Below are positions 28,555 to 36,271 of a stretch of DNA of 64,000 bases, in pieces. The DNA is from Pseudomonas canadensis (lineage in GTDB: Bacteria; Pseudomonadota; Gammaproteobacteria; Pseudomonadales; Pseudomonadaceae). Within the stretch, counting starts at the first letter, position 1. Every line of letters starts with the position of its first letter. Position numbers and translations under genes: made by a program. The stretch is taken from the NCBI RefSeq assembly GCF_000503215.1, contig NZ_AYTD01000010.1, positions 86,263 to 150,262 of the forward strand, read 5' to 3'. Under the pieces are notes generated by a model. That model was not told where the DNA came from, made no database searches, and saw only the letters and a program-made list of their open reading frames with translations.

Positions 28555-29301
28555 ATGGACAAAGTCGTCATCATCACCGGGGGCAGTCGTGGGATTGGCG
28601 CTGAGACGGCCTTGCTGGCCGCTCGCCAAGGCTATCGCATCTGCATCAACTACCAGTCCGACGAAGAGGCGGCCCACCGCGTACTCGAACAAGTGCGTGC
28701 GCTGGGCGCCCAAGCCATTGCCGTGCGGGCAGATGTGAGCATCGAGGATGAAGTGATCGCGTTGTACCACCGTGTAGACGCCGAGCTGGGCCGTGTGACC
28801 GCACTGGTCAACAATGCGGGCACGGTGGGGCACAAGTCCCGCGTTGACGAGATGTCCGAGTTCCGCATCCTGAAAATCATGAAGACCAACGTGCTCGGCC
28901 CGATCCTGTGCGCCAAGCATGCGGTGCTGCGCATGTCGCCCAAGCATGGCGGGCAGGGCGGCAGTATCGTCAACGTGTCGTCGGTGGCGGCTCGCTTGGG
29001 TTCGCCAGGTGAATATGTCGACTACGCAGCTTCCAAAGGTGCACTCGACACCTTCACCCTCGGTTTGTCAAAAGAGGTGGCGGGTGAGGGCATTCGCGTC
29101 AATGCCGTGCGCCCTGGCTATATATTCACCGACTTTCATGCCCTGAGCGGTGATCCGGAGAGGGTCAGCAAGCTTGAGTCCGGTATTCCCATGGCCCGGG
29201 GTGGGCGCCCGGATGAAGTGGCCGAGGCGATCATCTGGTTACTGTCGGACAAGGCTTCCTACGCCACTGGCACATTCCTCGATCTGGGCGGCGGTCGCTA
29301 G
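28555..29301 (+). CDS. Short-chain dehydrogenase/reductase
   Basis: Classical SDR oxidoreductase (248 aa). Visible motifs are the cofactor loop TGGSRGIGAETA (residues about 8-19), NNAG near residue 90, and the catalytic Ser-Tyr-Lys set in NVSSVAARLGSPGEYVDYAASKGA. The ATG at 28555 is preceded by AGGAG nine bases away; an earlier TTG at 28510 is rejected. Asn-Tyr-Gln-Ser after the second strand (CINYQSDEEA) suggests NADP over NAD, a weak indication. The substrate is not evident and there is no metabolic neighbour. It ends convergently 8 bases from the next gene. Confidence 0.88.
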   Translation: MDKVVIITGGSRGIGAETALLAARQGYRICINYQSDEEAAHRVLEQVRALGAQAIAVRADVSIEDEVIALYHRVDAELGRVTALVNNAGTVGHKSRVDEMSEFRILKIMKTNVLGPILCAKHAVLRMSPKHGGQGGSIVNVSSVAARLGSPGEYVDYAASKGALDTFTLGLSKEVAGEGIRVNAVRPGYIFTDFHALSGDPERVSKLESGIPMARGGRPDEVAEAIIWLLSDKASYATGTFLDLGGGR

Positions 29302-29309
29302 ACGTCGGT

Positions 29310-29768
29310 TCAGGTGCGCAGATGGCGCAGCACTGGGTAACCCTCGTCGGAAAACGCCTTGAGTAGGCTGGCTTCCGAGTTATCCAGCCGGCTGTAGCCG
29401 TTGCTGGCGAAACCGTCGATTTTCCCGTTGCGGCTGTGGCTGCCGTTCAAGTAACGGTCGTCGAGGTTGTCGATAAAACGCAAGACTTTATCCAGGTCGT
29501 AGATCGCGTTCGCCCGGACCTCTGGGTTGGCGCTGTCCCAATCACCCACGTTTCGTTTCAAATCATCGATCAGGAGGTAATTGTCACGGTTGTCCAGGAA
29601 GCTTTTCAACACGGGGCTTTGTTCGATGATCCTGTCGGCCGAGCGATGGTCGCCGACAGGGCGGCCCATGGGGCCGTTCATCTCGCGCACTTGTTTCTGT
29701 TCGTCTGCACGCATGTAGTTTGGGGGTACCGGAAGCGGTGTGAGGTAGTAAGCGCTCGCTGTTAGCAT
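29310..29768 (-). CDS. Unrecognised 152-aa protein
   Basis: I do not recognise this protein. The ATG at 29768 follows GGAG at 8 bases; the frame is open further upstream, but that stretch overlaps the MocR-type gene and has no plausible coding character. It begins MLTASAYYLTPLPVPPNYM with no signal peptide. The C-terminal half is rich in charged helical sequence (DNYLLIDDLKRNVGDW, ANAIYDLDKVLRFIDNLDD) followed by SRNGKIDGFASNGYSRLDN. This style recalls the helical, Asp/Gly-loop regions of type III secretion accessory proteins and harpin-associated translocators; the resemblance is weak and I put no function on it. It follows the MocR-type gene after 68 bases and could be co-transcribed. Confidence 0.75.
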   Translation of the reverse strand: MLTASAYYLTPLPVPPNYMRADEQKQVREMNGPMGRPVGDHRSADRIIEQSPVLKSFLDNRDNYLLIDDLKRNVGDWDSANPEVRANAIYDLDKVLRFIDNLDDRYLNGSHSRNGKIDGFASNGYSRLDNSEASLLKAFSDEGYPVLRHLRT

Positions 29769-29836
29769 GGGAAAACTCCAGGTTGAGAACAGGAAAAAGT
29801 TTCCTTGTGTGGCCTCCTGATGGATTCGGTTCCGAT

Positions 29837-31246
29837 TCAAAACGAGCGCACGATTCTTCCCAGTGTTTCCATGGCTTTCTCCGACGCCTCGTTCCACGGG
29901 CTGCCGTAATTCAAGCGAATGCAGTTCCTGAAGCGCTGGGTCGCCGAGAAGATCGGCCCCGGCGCGATGCTGATGCCCTGCGCCAACGCCATCTGGAACA
30001 ACTTCAACGAATCCGTCTGCTCCGGCAGCTCCAGCCACAGGAAATACCCGCCGGCCGGTTGGCTGACCCGGGTCTGTGCCGGGAAATAGCGGGCGATCGC
30101 GGCCAGCATGGCGCTTTGTTGTTCTTCCAGGGCATAGCGCAGTTTGCGCAGGTGCCGGTCATAACCGCCGTGCTGCAAGTAATCGGCAATCGCCGCCTGG
30201 GCCGGCATTGACGGACAGAGCGAGGTCATCAGCTTCAGCCGCTCAACCTTCTGCGCAAAGCGGCCGGCTGCCACCCAGCCTACGCGATAGCCCGGGGCCA
30301 GGCTTTTGGCGAAGGAGCCGCAATGCATCACCAAGCCTTCGGTATCGAACGCCTTGGCGGGTTTCGGCGCCTGTTGGCCGTAATAGAGTTCGGCGTACAC
30401 ATCGTCTTCGATCAAGGGCACCTGATGGCCGCGCAACAGTTCCACCAGGGCCTGTTTCTTGGCTTCCGGCAGGGTCGCGCCCATGGGGTTCTGGAAGCTG
30501 GTCATGGTCCAGCAGGCCTTGATCGGGTAGCGCTCAAGGCTTTGCGCGAGAGCGTTGAGGTCGATGCCGTCGCGCGGGTGCACCGGAATTTCCACCGCCT
30601 TGAGTTTCAAACGCTCCAGCACTTGCAGGCACGCGTAGAACGCCGGGGCTTCGATGGCCACCAGGTCACCCGGTTCGGTGACCGCCTGCAGGCACAGGTT
30701 CAAGGCCTCCAAAGCGCCGTTGGTGATCAGCAGTTCTTCCATCGGTAGCATCAGGCCGCTGACCATGTAGCGCAGGGCAATCTGCCGGCGCAGTTGCGGG
30801 TTGCCCGGCGACATGTCGGTGACCACCAGTCGCGGGTCCATTTCGCGGCTGGCGCTGGCCAGGGAGCGTGCCAGGCGCGGCAGCGGAAACAGCATGGGGC
30901 TGGGAAACGCCGAGCCGAACGGTACGGTGTTCGGGTCTTTGATCGAGTCGAGTACCGAGAACACCAGTTCGCTCACATCCACTTCGGTGGACTCATGCAC
31001 CTGCTCGCTCACCACCGGCTCGGAAAATGGGCTGGGCGCATGGGTATTGACGAAGTAACCGGAGCGCGGTCGCGCGCGGATCAGGCCTCGGCGCTCCAGC
31101 AGGTAATAGGCCTGGAACACCGTGGACGGGCTGACGCCGTAGGTCTGGCTGGCGTAGCGCACCGACGGCACCCGCTGGCCGGGGCCAAGTACGCCGGAGC
31201 GAATCAGTTCTGCAATGTCGTCGGCGAATTTTTCGTAGCGTTTCAT
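29837..31246 (-). CDS. MocR-type PLP-dependent regulator
   Basis: GntR/MocR transcription factor (469 aa). The N-terminal winged helix covers about residues 1-70 (KFADDIAELIRSGVLGPGQ, VPSVRYASQTYGVSPSTV). A fold-type I aminotransferase domain follows, with the PLP-binding Lys in HCGSFAKSLAPGYRVGW, the conserved SPGNPQLRRQIALRYM and the Asp in LIEDDVYAELYYG. The ATG at 31246 is supported by AAGG; extension upstream would translate a REP hairpin. Its target is unknown: MocR regulators usually control a neighbouring amino-acid or vitamin gene, and here the only candidate downstream is the unrecognised 152-aa gene. Confidence 0.9.
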   Translation of the reverse strand: MKRYEKFADDIAELIRSGVLGPGQRVPSVRYASQTYGVSPSTVFQAYYLLERRGLIRARPRSGYFVNTHAPSPFSEPVVSEQVHESTEVDVSELVFSVLDSIKDPNTVPFGSAFPSPMLFPLPRLARSLASASREMDPRLVVTDMSPGNPQLRRQIALRYMVSGLMLPMEELLITNGALEALNLCLQAVTEPGDLVAIEAPAFYACLQVLERLKLKAVEIPVHPRDGIDLNALAQSLERYPIKACWTMTSFQNPMGATLPEAKKQALVELLRGHQVPLIEDDVYAELYYGQQAPKPAKAFDTEGLVMHCGSFAKSLAPGYRVGWVAAGRFAQKVERLKLMTSLCPSMPAQAAIADYLQHGGYDRHLRKLRYALEEQQSAMLAAIARYFPAQTRVSQPAGGYFLWLELPEQTDSLKLFQMALAQGISIAPGPIFSATQRFRNCIRLNYGSPWNEASEKAMETLGRIVRSF

Positions 31247-31280
31247 GGGGGCCTTAACAGTTTTTTCAGACTTGGCAGCG

Positions 31281-31322
31281 ATTAAAATGTGGGAGCGAGC
31301 AAGCCCGCTCCCACATTTTAAT
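31281..31322. repeat. REP hairpin with AT-rich stem base
   Basis: ATTAAAATGTGGGAGCG (31281-31297) pairs perfectly with its complement at 31306-31322 around a GC-rich REP core, giving a 17-base stem. It lies just after the ccoG stop and before the MocR-type ATG. The T-rich end of the stem in either direction makes it a likely two-way terminator, as inferred from shape. Confidence 0.85.
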
Positions 31323-31343
31323 CTCCACATATTCAGACAGATT

Positions 31344-32753
31344 TCAGCGGTTCAGCGGCGCCACGAAGCGGCTATCAGCGGCGCTGTAGATCCACGGCTC
31401 ATCCACATCCGTGACCTTGAAACGCAAGGTCTGCGAACTGCTCGCCGGTTTATCCGCCAGCAATACCACCGACACCGGCACATCGGTGATTTCCCCAGGC
31501 GCAAGGCTGATCTCGCTCTTGCCTTGCAACTGGAAGCCGTCGGCGTCCACCAGTTCCAGGCGATAGTCCTGGCGCTGCTGGGTCTTGTTGATCACCTTGA
31601 GGCTGTAGATGTTCTCGATCAGACCTTGGGCGTTTTCACGGAACATGCCACGGTCCTTGGTCACGTCCAGCGACACCATCGGCCGCTCTACCAACGCCAC
31701 TACCAACGCAGCAATCATCACCGACAGCACGGCACTGTAGCCGATCAGGCGCGGCCTTAGCAGGTGCGTCTTGCCGCCTTGGAGTTGATGTTCGCTGGTG
31801 TAGCTCACCAGGCCACGCGGGTAGCCCATCTTGTCCATGATCGAATCGCAGGCGTCGATGCACGCCGCGCAGCCAATGCACTCCATTTGCAGGCCGTCGC
31901 GGATGTCGATGCCGGTGGGGCAGACCTGCACGCACAACTGGCAGTCGATGCAGTCGCCCAGGCCGACGTCGGCAGGTTTGACTTCACGTTTGCGCGGGCC
32001 ACGGCTTTCGCCGCGCGCCACGTCGTAGGAAATGGTCAGGGTGTCTTTGTCGAACATCACGCTCTGGAACCGCGCATACGGGCACATGTGCATGCACACC
32101 GCTTCGCGCAGCCAACCGGCGTTGATGTAGGTGGCGCCGGTAAAGAACAGTACCCAGAACAGGCTGACGCCGCCCATCTGCCAGGTCAGCAGTTCGGTCG
32201 CCAGAGGGCGGATCGGCGTGAAATAACCGACAAACGTCAGGCCGGTCAGCACGCTGATCCCCAGCCACAAGGTGTGCTTGGCCGAGCGGCGCGCCAGCTT
32301 GTTCAGGCTCCAGGGCGCGGCGTGCAGCTTGATACGCTGGTTGCGTTCGCCTTCGGTGACTTTTTCGCACCACATGAACAGCCAGGTAAACGAGCTTTGC
32401 GGGCAGGTGTAGCCGCACCACACGCGGCCGGCAAACACGGTGATCGCAAACAGTCCGAAGGCGCAGATGATCAACAGTGCCGACAACAGGATGAAATCCT
32501 GCGGCCAGAAAGTCGCGCCAAAGATATGGAATTTGCTTTCAGCCAGGTCCCACAGCACCGCCTGCCGATCGTCCCAGTTCAGCCACACCGTGCCGAAAAA
32601 CGCCAGGAACAGGAAGGCTGCACCGCTCACGCGCAAGGTACGGAACAGGCCGGTGAAACTGCGGGTATGAATCAGGTTGTCGCTGGATTTGGCCTTCACC
32701 TTCTTTGGGTGTGTGGGCTCAAAAATTTCCACGGTTGGGATGTGTTCGCTCAT
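31344..32753 (-). CDS. ccoG: Cytochrome cbb3 oxidase accessory protein CcoG
   Basis: Membrane ferredoxin-like protein (469 aa, RdxA/FixG family) needed for copper delivery to cbb3 oxidase. N-terminal helices (SGAAFLFLAFFGTVWLNW; LLSALLIICAFGLFAITVF) precede VWCGYTCPQSSF and CMHMCPYARFQ. Two adjacent 4Fe-4S motifs follow: CIDCQLCVQVCP and CIGCAACIDAC. The C-terminal third is a periplasmic Ig-like domain. The ATG at 32753 is chosen because it fits family starts; an ATG at 32777 would add eight residues. The gene stands alone, without ccoNOQP or ccoS nearby, and I see no Anr/FNR box upstream. Confidence 0.93.
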   Translation of the reverse strand: MSEHIPTVEIFEPTHPKKVKAKSSDNLIHTRSFTGLFRTLRVSGAAFLFLAFFGTVWLNWDDRQAVLWDLAESKFHIFGATFWPQDFILLSALLIICAFGLFAITVFAGRVWCGYTCPQSSFTWLFMWCEKVTEGERNQRIKLHAAPWSLNKLARRSAKHTLWLGISVLTGLTFVGYFTPIRPLATELLTWQMGGVSLFWVLFFTGATYINAGWLREAVCMHMCPYARFQSVMFDKDTLTISYDVARGESRGPRKREVKPADVGLGDCIDCQLCVQVCPTGIDIRDGLQMECIGCAACIDACDSIMDKMGYPRGLVSYTSEHQLQGGKTHLLRPRLIGYSAVLSVMIAALVVALVERPMVSLDVTKDRGMFRENAQGLIENIYSLKVINKTQQRQDYRLELVDADGFQLQGKSEISLAPGEITDVPVSVVLLADKPASSSQTLRFKVTDVDEPWIYSAADSRFVAPLNR

Positions 32754-32880
32754 GGTCGTTCGCTCATCAGCCTCCATCAGGCGGATGAACTATGCGCGTG
32801 ACGCTGTTTGCATAACAGACTCAGCTACGGCGATAAAAAGCGGATCAGATGGGGCGGGGGAACAGCAGTGCGACAATGTG

Positions 32881-32907
32881 CTGCACCCCATGGGACCAGG
32901 GGTGCAG
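32881..32907. other. Strong hairpin between two minus-strand genes
   Basis: CTGCACCCC (32881-32889) and GGGGTGCAG (32899-32907) form a 9-base stem with a 9-base loop, 31 bases after the stop of the 79-aa gene. It is a likely 3' end for that transcript, though no U-run follows on the minus strand. Confidence 0.45.
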
Positions 32908-32937
32908 CGTTATTTCGACGGCGCTGACACAGATCAA

Positions 32938-33177
32938 TTAAATCAGCGAACCAGGTTCTTCGACCTTCACATGCTGACGTCCATCGTGGGCACCCGCCAC
33001 TGTCAGGGCGTCCGCCTCGGCCTCAGTGATATAGATCCGTTCTGCGGCCAGTTCTACGTAGGACATCGACTTGTCGAGGTCAGTAACAATATTGACCCGG
33101 GTCGCTGGCACGCTCTGTTCCTGGCCATTGTCATCAAGCGTGAAGTAGCACAGTTGGTTTTCGATACGAATGGGCAT
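32938..33177 (-). CDS. Small conserved Pseudomonas protein, possibly DUF3203
   Basis: 79-aa soluble protein beginning MPIRIENQLCYFTLDDNGQE. The start is set by AGGAG six bases before the ATG at 33177; the longer open frame upstream has no ribosome site. The composition is acidic, with alternating short strands (CYFTLDDNG, RVNIVTDL) and one helix (VELAAERIYITEAEADAL). It resembles small proteins of unknown function conserved in Pseudomonas, possibly the DUF3203 family; the family name is from memory and uncertain. It is divergent from the MgtC-like gene and probably monocistronic. No function can be offered. Confidence 0.8.
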   Translation of the reverse strand: MPIRIENQLCYFTLDDNGQEQSVPATRVNIVTDLDKSMSYVELAAERIYITEAEADALTVAGAHDGRQHVKVEEPGSLI

Positions 33178-33298
33178 GCCGTTCTCCTTATCTGTGGGCG
33201 ATATAAGGTTAGGGCCCAGCGATGTGTGGGGGTTCCAGGCAACTGACTGGCGGTCGCTGCTGTCCATCCATTACCAATAATGACAAAGGACAGCATCC

Positions 33299-33790
33299 AT
33301 GGACGCCTGGTGGCATGAAGTGTGGCAAACCCTGCAAGCCGAGTTCGCCGACATCGGCGACGCCAAGCAACTCACCCAGATCACCGTGCGCCTGCTGATC
33401 GCCGCCATCCTGGGCGGCATCCTCGGCTTTGAGCGAGAGAGCAAGGGCAAGGCCGCCGGGGTGCGCACCCATATGCTGGTGGCGTTGGGCGCTGCATTGT
33501 TCGTGATGGTGCCGCAAATGTCCGGCAATCAGGCGGATGCCATGAGCCGGGTGGTGCAGGGGGTGATTGCGGGGATCGGCTTTCTGGGCGCCGGTACGAT
33601 CATCAAGGGCAAGGATGATGAAGAAGGCCACGTCAAAGGCCTGACCACCGCTGCCGGTTTGTGGATGACCGCTGCGATTGGGGTCTCAGCCGGGTTGGGC
33701 CGGGAATCGACAGCGGTGCTGAGTACCTTGCTGGCATTGGCGGTGTTCAGCGTCATGCCAAAAATCGTCAAGCGTTTCGAGAAGGACTGA
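33299..33790 (+). CDS. MgtC/SapB-family membrane protein
   Basis: Inner-membrane protein (163 aa) of the MgtC/SapB family. It has four or five hydrophobic segments, including LLIAAILGGILGFERE with the conserved Glu-Arg, THMLVALGAALFVMVP, and IAGIGFLGAGTIIKG, a family hallmark. It also has GLTTAAGLWMTAAIGVSAG. AAGGA precedes the ATG. It is the short form lacking the soluble C-terminal ACT-like domain of Salmonella MgtC, so it is closer to SapB/YhiD. MgtC proteins act in magnesium-limited growth and modulate the F1Fo ATPase in some species; the role here is inferred. Its last 23 bases overlap the end of the opposite-strand Pro-rich gene. Confidence 0.9.
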   Translation: MDAWWHEVWQTLQAEFADIGDAKQLTQITVRLLIAAILGGILGFERESKGKAAGVRTHMLVALGAALFVMVPQMSGNQADAMSRVVQGVIAGIGFLGAGTIIKGKDDEEGHVKGLTTAAGLWMTAAIGVSAGLGRESTAVLSTLLALAVFSVMPKIVKRFEKD

Positions 33791-33944
33791 CAATCACGGG
33801 CGGCATGGTCGTCGGCGGTTCCTCTACCGGTGGCGGCTCATTTTCGGGCGGTTCTTTTTCCGGAATCGGTTCCGGTTGGGTCGGTGGCAGCGTGGGTTTG
33901 TCGATATTCGGGTCCGGCGTTTCCGCTGGGATCGGGATATTCAT
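33768..33944 (-). CDS. Small proline-rich protein
   Basis: 58-aa protein starting MNIPIPAETPDPNIDKPTLP, with Pro and Glu making up about half of the residues (EPIPEKEPPENEPPPVEEPP). The start is strongly marked by AAAGGAGG eight bases before the ATG at 33944, which argues that it is a real gene despite its low complexity. No signal peptide or membrane segment is present. The last bases overlap the 3' end of the MgtC-like gene on the other strand. Similar short Pro-rich proteins occur in fluorescent pseudomonads without known function. The region from 33945 to 34148 holds the glgE leader and nothing else clear. Confidence 0.65.
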   Translation of the reverse strand: MNIPIPAETPDPNIDKPTLPPTQPEPIPEKEPPENEPPPVEEPPTTMPPVIVSPSRNA

Positions 33945-34148
33945 CGGTGTGGCCTCCTTTGTGCTTTGCTCTATCGGTGGACAGCCGCCGGGGCGAATTG
34001 ATTCCCCGCTCAATGGCAGTACATCCAGCTGAACTTTTATCGCGGGCCCGGGCTCGGACCTATGACGGCCTTGCTCAGGGAGAGCAGCGTCGTATCAGAA
34101 TTCGGATCAAGCAATGAGCGTCCATAGGGCGTAAGGGGAAGATGCTCG

Positions 34149-36137
34149 ATGACTGCTGAAACACTGACTCCAGATGAATCCTTGTTACCGTTGTCCCAGG
34201 CCTTGTTGCTGCCCAGGATCGCCATCGAAAGCACCACCCCCGTGATTGACGGCGGCGAATTCGCCGTAAAAGCCGTGGTGGGCCAGCGCGTCAATGTCAC
34301 CAGCAAAGTCTTCGCCGACGGCCATGACAAGCTCGCTGTCCTCATCCGCTGGCGCCCGCTGCAGGACGAAAGCTGGCACAGCGTGGTCATGACCGACGTG
34401 GGCAACAACGGCTGGGAGGGCGCGTTTACCGTGGCCCAGCAAGGCCCTCACGAATACTGCATCGAAGCCTGGATCGATACCTTTGCCAGCTTTTGCTACG
34501 AGTTGCGCAAAAAACATGAGGCCGGCGTGCCGGTCAGCCTGGAGTTGCAGGAAGGCCGCAGCCTGGTGTTGCAGGCCGCCGAGCGCAGTGACAATGAGCT
34601 ACGTGACCGTCTGATGCTGTTGCACCACGAACTCTCCGGCCTGCTGGAAACCGAGCAGGTTGCGCAGTTCCTGCACGAAGACAGTGCACACCTGATGACC
34701 CAGGCCGATCATCGCGCCTATCTGAGCATCAGCACGGTGTACCCCATCGATGTGGAGCGCGAAGCGGCGCTCTTTGCCAGTTGGTACGAGCTGTTCCCGC
34801 GCTCGATCACCGACGATCCCGCGCGCCACGGCACCTTTAATGACGTGCACTCGCGCCTGTCGATGATCCATGACATGGGTTTTGACGTGCTGTATTTCCC
34901 GCCAATTCATCCCATCGGCCGCAGCCACCGCAAAGGCAAGAACAATTCCCTGACCGCCGGCCCGGATGATCCGGGCAGCCCCTATGCCATCGGCAGCGAA
35001 GACGGCGGCCATGAGGCGATTCATCCGCAACTGGGCAGCCGCGACGACTTTCGCCGCCTGGTCCAGGCGGCCGCCGAGCATGGTCTGGAAATCGCCTTGG
35101 ACTTCGCCATCCAGTGCTCCCAGGACCATCCATGGCTCAAGGAGCATCCGGGCTGGTTCAATTGGCGCCCTGACGGCACGATCAAATACGCGGAGAACCC
35201 GCCGAAGAAGTACCAAGACATCGTCAATGTCGACTTCTACGCCGCGGACGCAATCCCAAGCCTGTGGACCGAGCTGCGCGACATCGTCGTGGGCTGGGTG
35301 GAAGAGGGCGTGAAGACCTTTCGCGTCGACAACCCCCACACCAAGCCGCTGCCGTTCTGGCAATGGCTGATCAGCGATGTGCGCGCCAAGCACCCCGAGG
35401 TGATATTCCTTGCCGAGGCATTCACCACGCCGGCGATGATGGCGCGCCTGGGCAAGGTCGGCTATTCCCAGAGCTACACCTATTTCACCTGGCGCAATAC
35501 CAAGGCCGAATTGAGCGAATACCTGACGCAGTTGAATGAGTCGCCGTGGCGCGAATGCTACCGGCCGAATTTCTTCGTGAATACGCCGGACATCAACCCG
35601 GCCTTCCTGCACGAATCCGGCCGTCCCGGCTTTTTGATCCGTGCCGCGCTGGCCACCATGGGTTCAGGCCTGTGGGGCATGTATTCCGGCTTCGAACTCT
35701 GCGAAGCGGCCCCGGTGCCGGGCAAAGAAGAATACCTGGACTCGGAGAAATACGAGATTCGTCCACGGGACTTCACCGCGCCCGGCAACATCATTGCCGA
35801 AATCGCCCAGCTCAACCGTATCCGTCGGCAGAACCCGGCCTTGCAGACGCATCTGGGGCTCAAGCTCTACAACGCCTGGAACGACAACATCCTGTATTTC
35901 GGCAAGCACAGCGAGGATGGCAGCAACTTCATTCTGGTTGCAGTGAACCTTGATCCCTTCAATGCCCAGGAAGCCCATTTCGAGCTACCACTGTGGGAGT
36001 TGGGCCTGCCGGACGACGCCCAGACCCAGGGCGAGGACTTGATGAACGGCCATCGCTGGACCTGGTATGGCAAAAGCCAGTGGATGCGGCTGGAGCCGCA
36101 GATGCCGTTTGGGATCTGGCGTATTACCACTTCTTGA
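34149..36137 (+). CDS. glgE: Maltosyltransferase GlgE
   Basis: Alpha-1,4-glucan:maltose-1-phosphate maltosyltransferase (662 aa, GH13_3), which elongates glucan from maltose-1-phosphate. An N-terminal beta-sandwich domain (about residues 1-140) precedes the barrel. The nucleophile Asp394 lies in TFRVDNPHTKP and the acid/base Glu423 in FLAEAFTTP, the same numbers as in the Streptomyces enzyme. The phosphate/lysine-rich loop GRSHRKGKNN is present. AAGGGGAAG stands upstream of the ATG. It is first in the glgE-treS/mak-glgB operon, separated from treS by a REPIN. It is full length with no missing catalytic residue. Confidence 0.96.
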   Translation: MTAETLTPDESLLPLSQALLLPRIAIESTTPVIDGGEFAVKAVVGQRVNVTSKVFADGHDKLAVLIRWRPLQDESWHSVVMTDVGNNGWEGAFTVAQQGPHEYCIEAWIDTFASFCYELRKKHEAGVPVSLELQEGRSLVLQAAERSDNELRDRLMLLHHELSGLLETEQVAQFLHEDSAHLMTQADHRAYLSISTVYPIDVEREAALFASWYELFPRSITDDPARHGTFNDVHSRLSMIHDMGFDVLYFPPIHPIGRSHRKGKNNSLTAGPDDPGSPYAIGSEDGGHEAIHPQLGSRDDFRRLVQAAAEHGLEIALDFAIQCSQDHPWLKEHPGWFNWRPDGTIKYAENPPKKYQDIVNVDFYAADAIPSLWTELRDIVVGWVEEGVKTFRVDNPHTKPLPFWQWLISDVRAKHPEVIFLAEAFTTPAMMARLGKVGYSQSYTYFTWRNTKAELSEYLTQLNESPWRECYRPNFFVNTPDINPAFLHESGRPGFLIRAALATMGSGLWGMYSGFELCEAAPVPGKEEYLDSEKYEIRPRDFTAPGNIIAEIAQLNRIRRQNPALQTHLGLKLYNAWNDNILYFGKHSEDGSNFILVAVNLDPFNAQEAHFELPLWELGLPDDAQTQGEDLMNGHRWTWYGKSQWMRLEPQMPFGIWRITTS

Positions 36138-36146
36138 AACCGGACC

Positions 36147-36230
36147 TGTAGGAGCCGGCTTGCCGGCGATAAGGCCCCTGGCGTCGCTGCATGGCTCAAG
36201 TACGCCATCGCCGGCAAGCCGGCTCCTACA
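36147..36230. repeat. REPIN between glgE and treS
   Basis: Complementary 24-base arms at 36147-36170 and 36207-36230 carry the core GGAGCCGGCTTGCCGGCGAT. The element fills the only real gap in the operon, 42 bases before the treS ATG. Confidence 0.92.
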
Positions 36231-36271
36231 GTGACCGCGTTTCTCCCGTTCGAATATTCCAGGAGTTTCCA

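Noticed and set aside
31247..31330. Upstream extension of the MocR-type regulator by 28 codons
   Set aside because: It would translate a REP hairpin; the ATG at 31246 starts directly at the winged-helix domain with AAGG upstream.
36191..36271. Upstream extension of the TreS-Mak protein by 27 codons
   Set aside because: The extra codons translate half of a REPIN; AGGAG seven bases before the ATG at 36272 gives the natural start.
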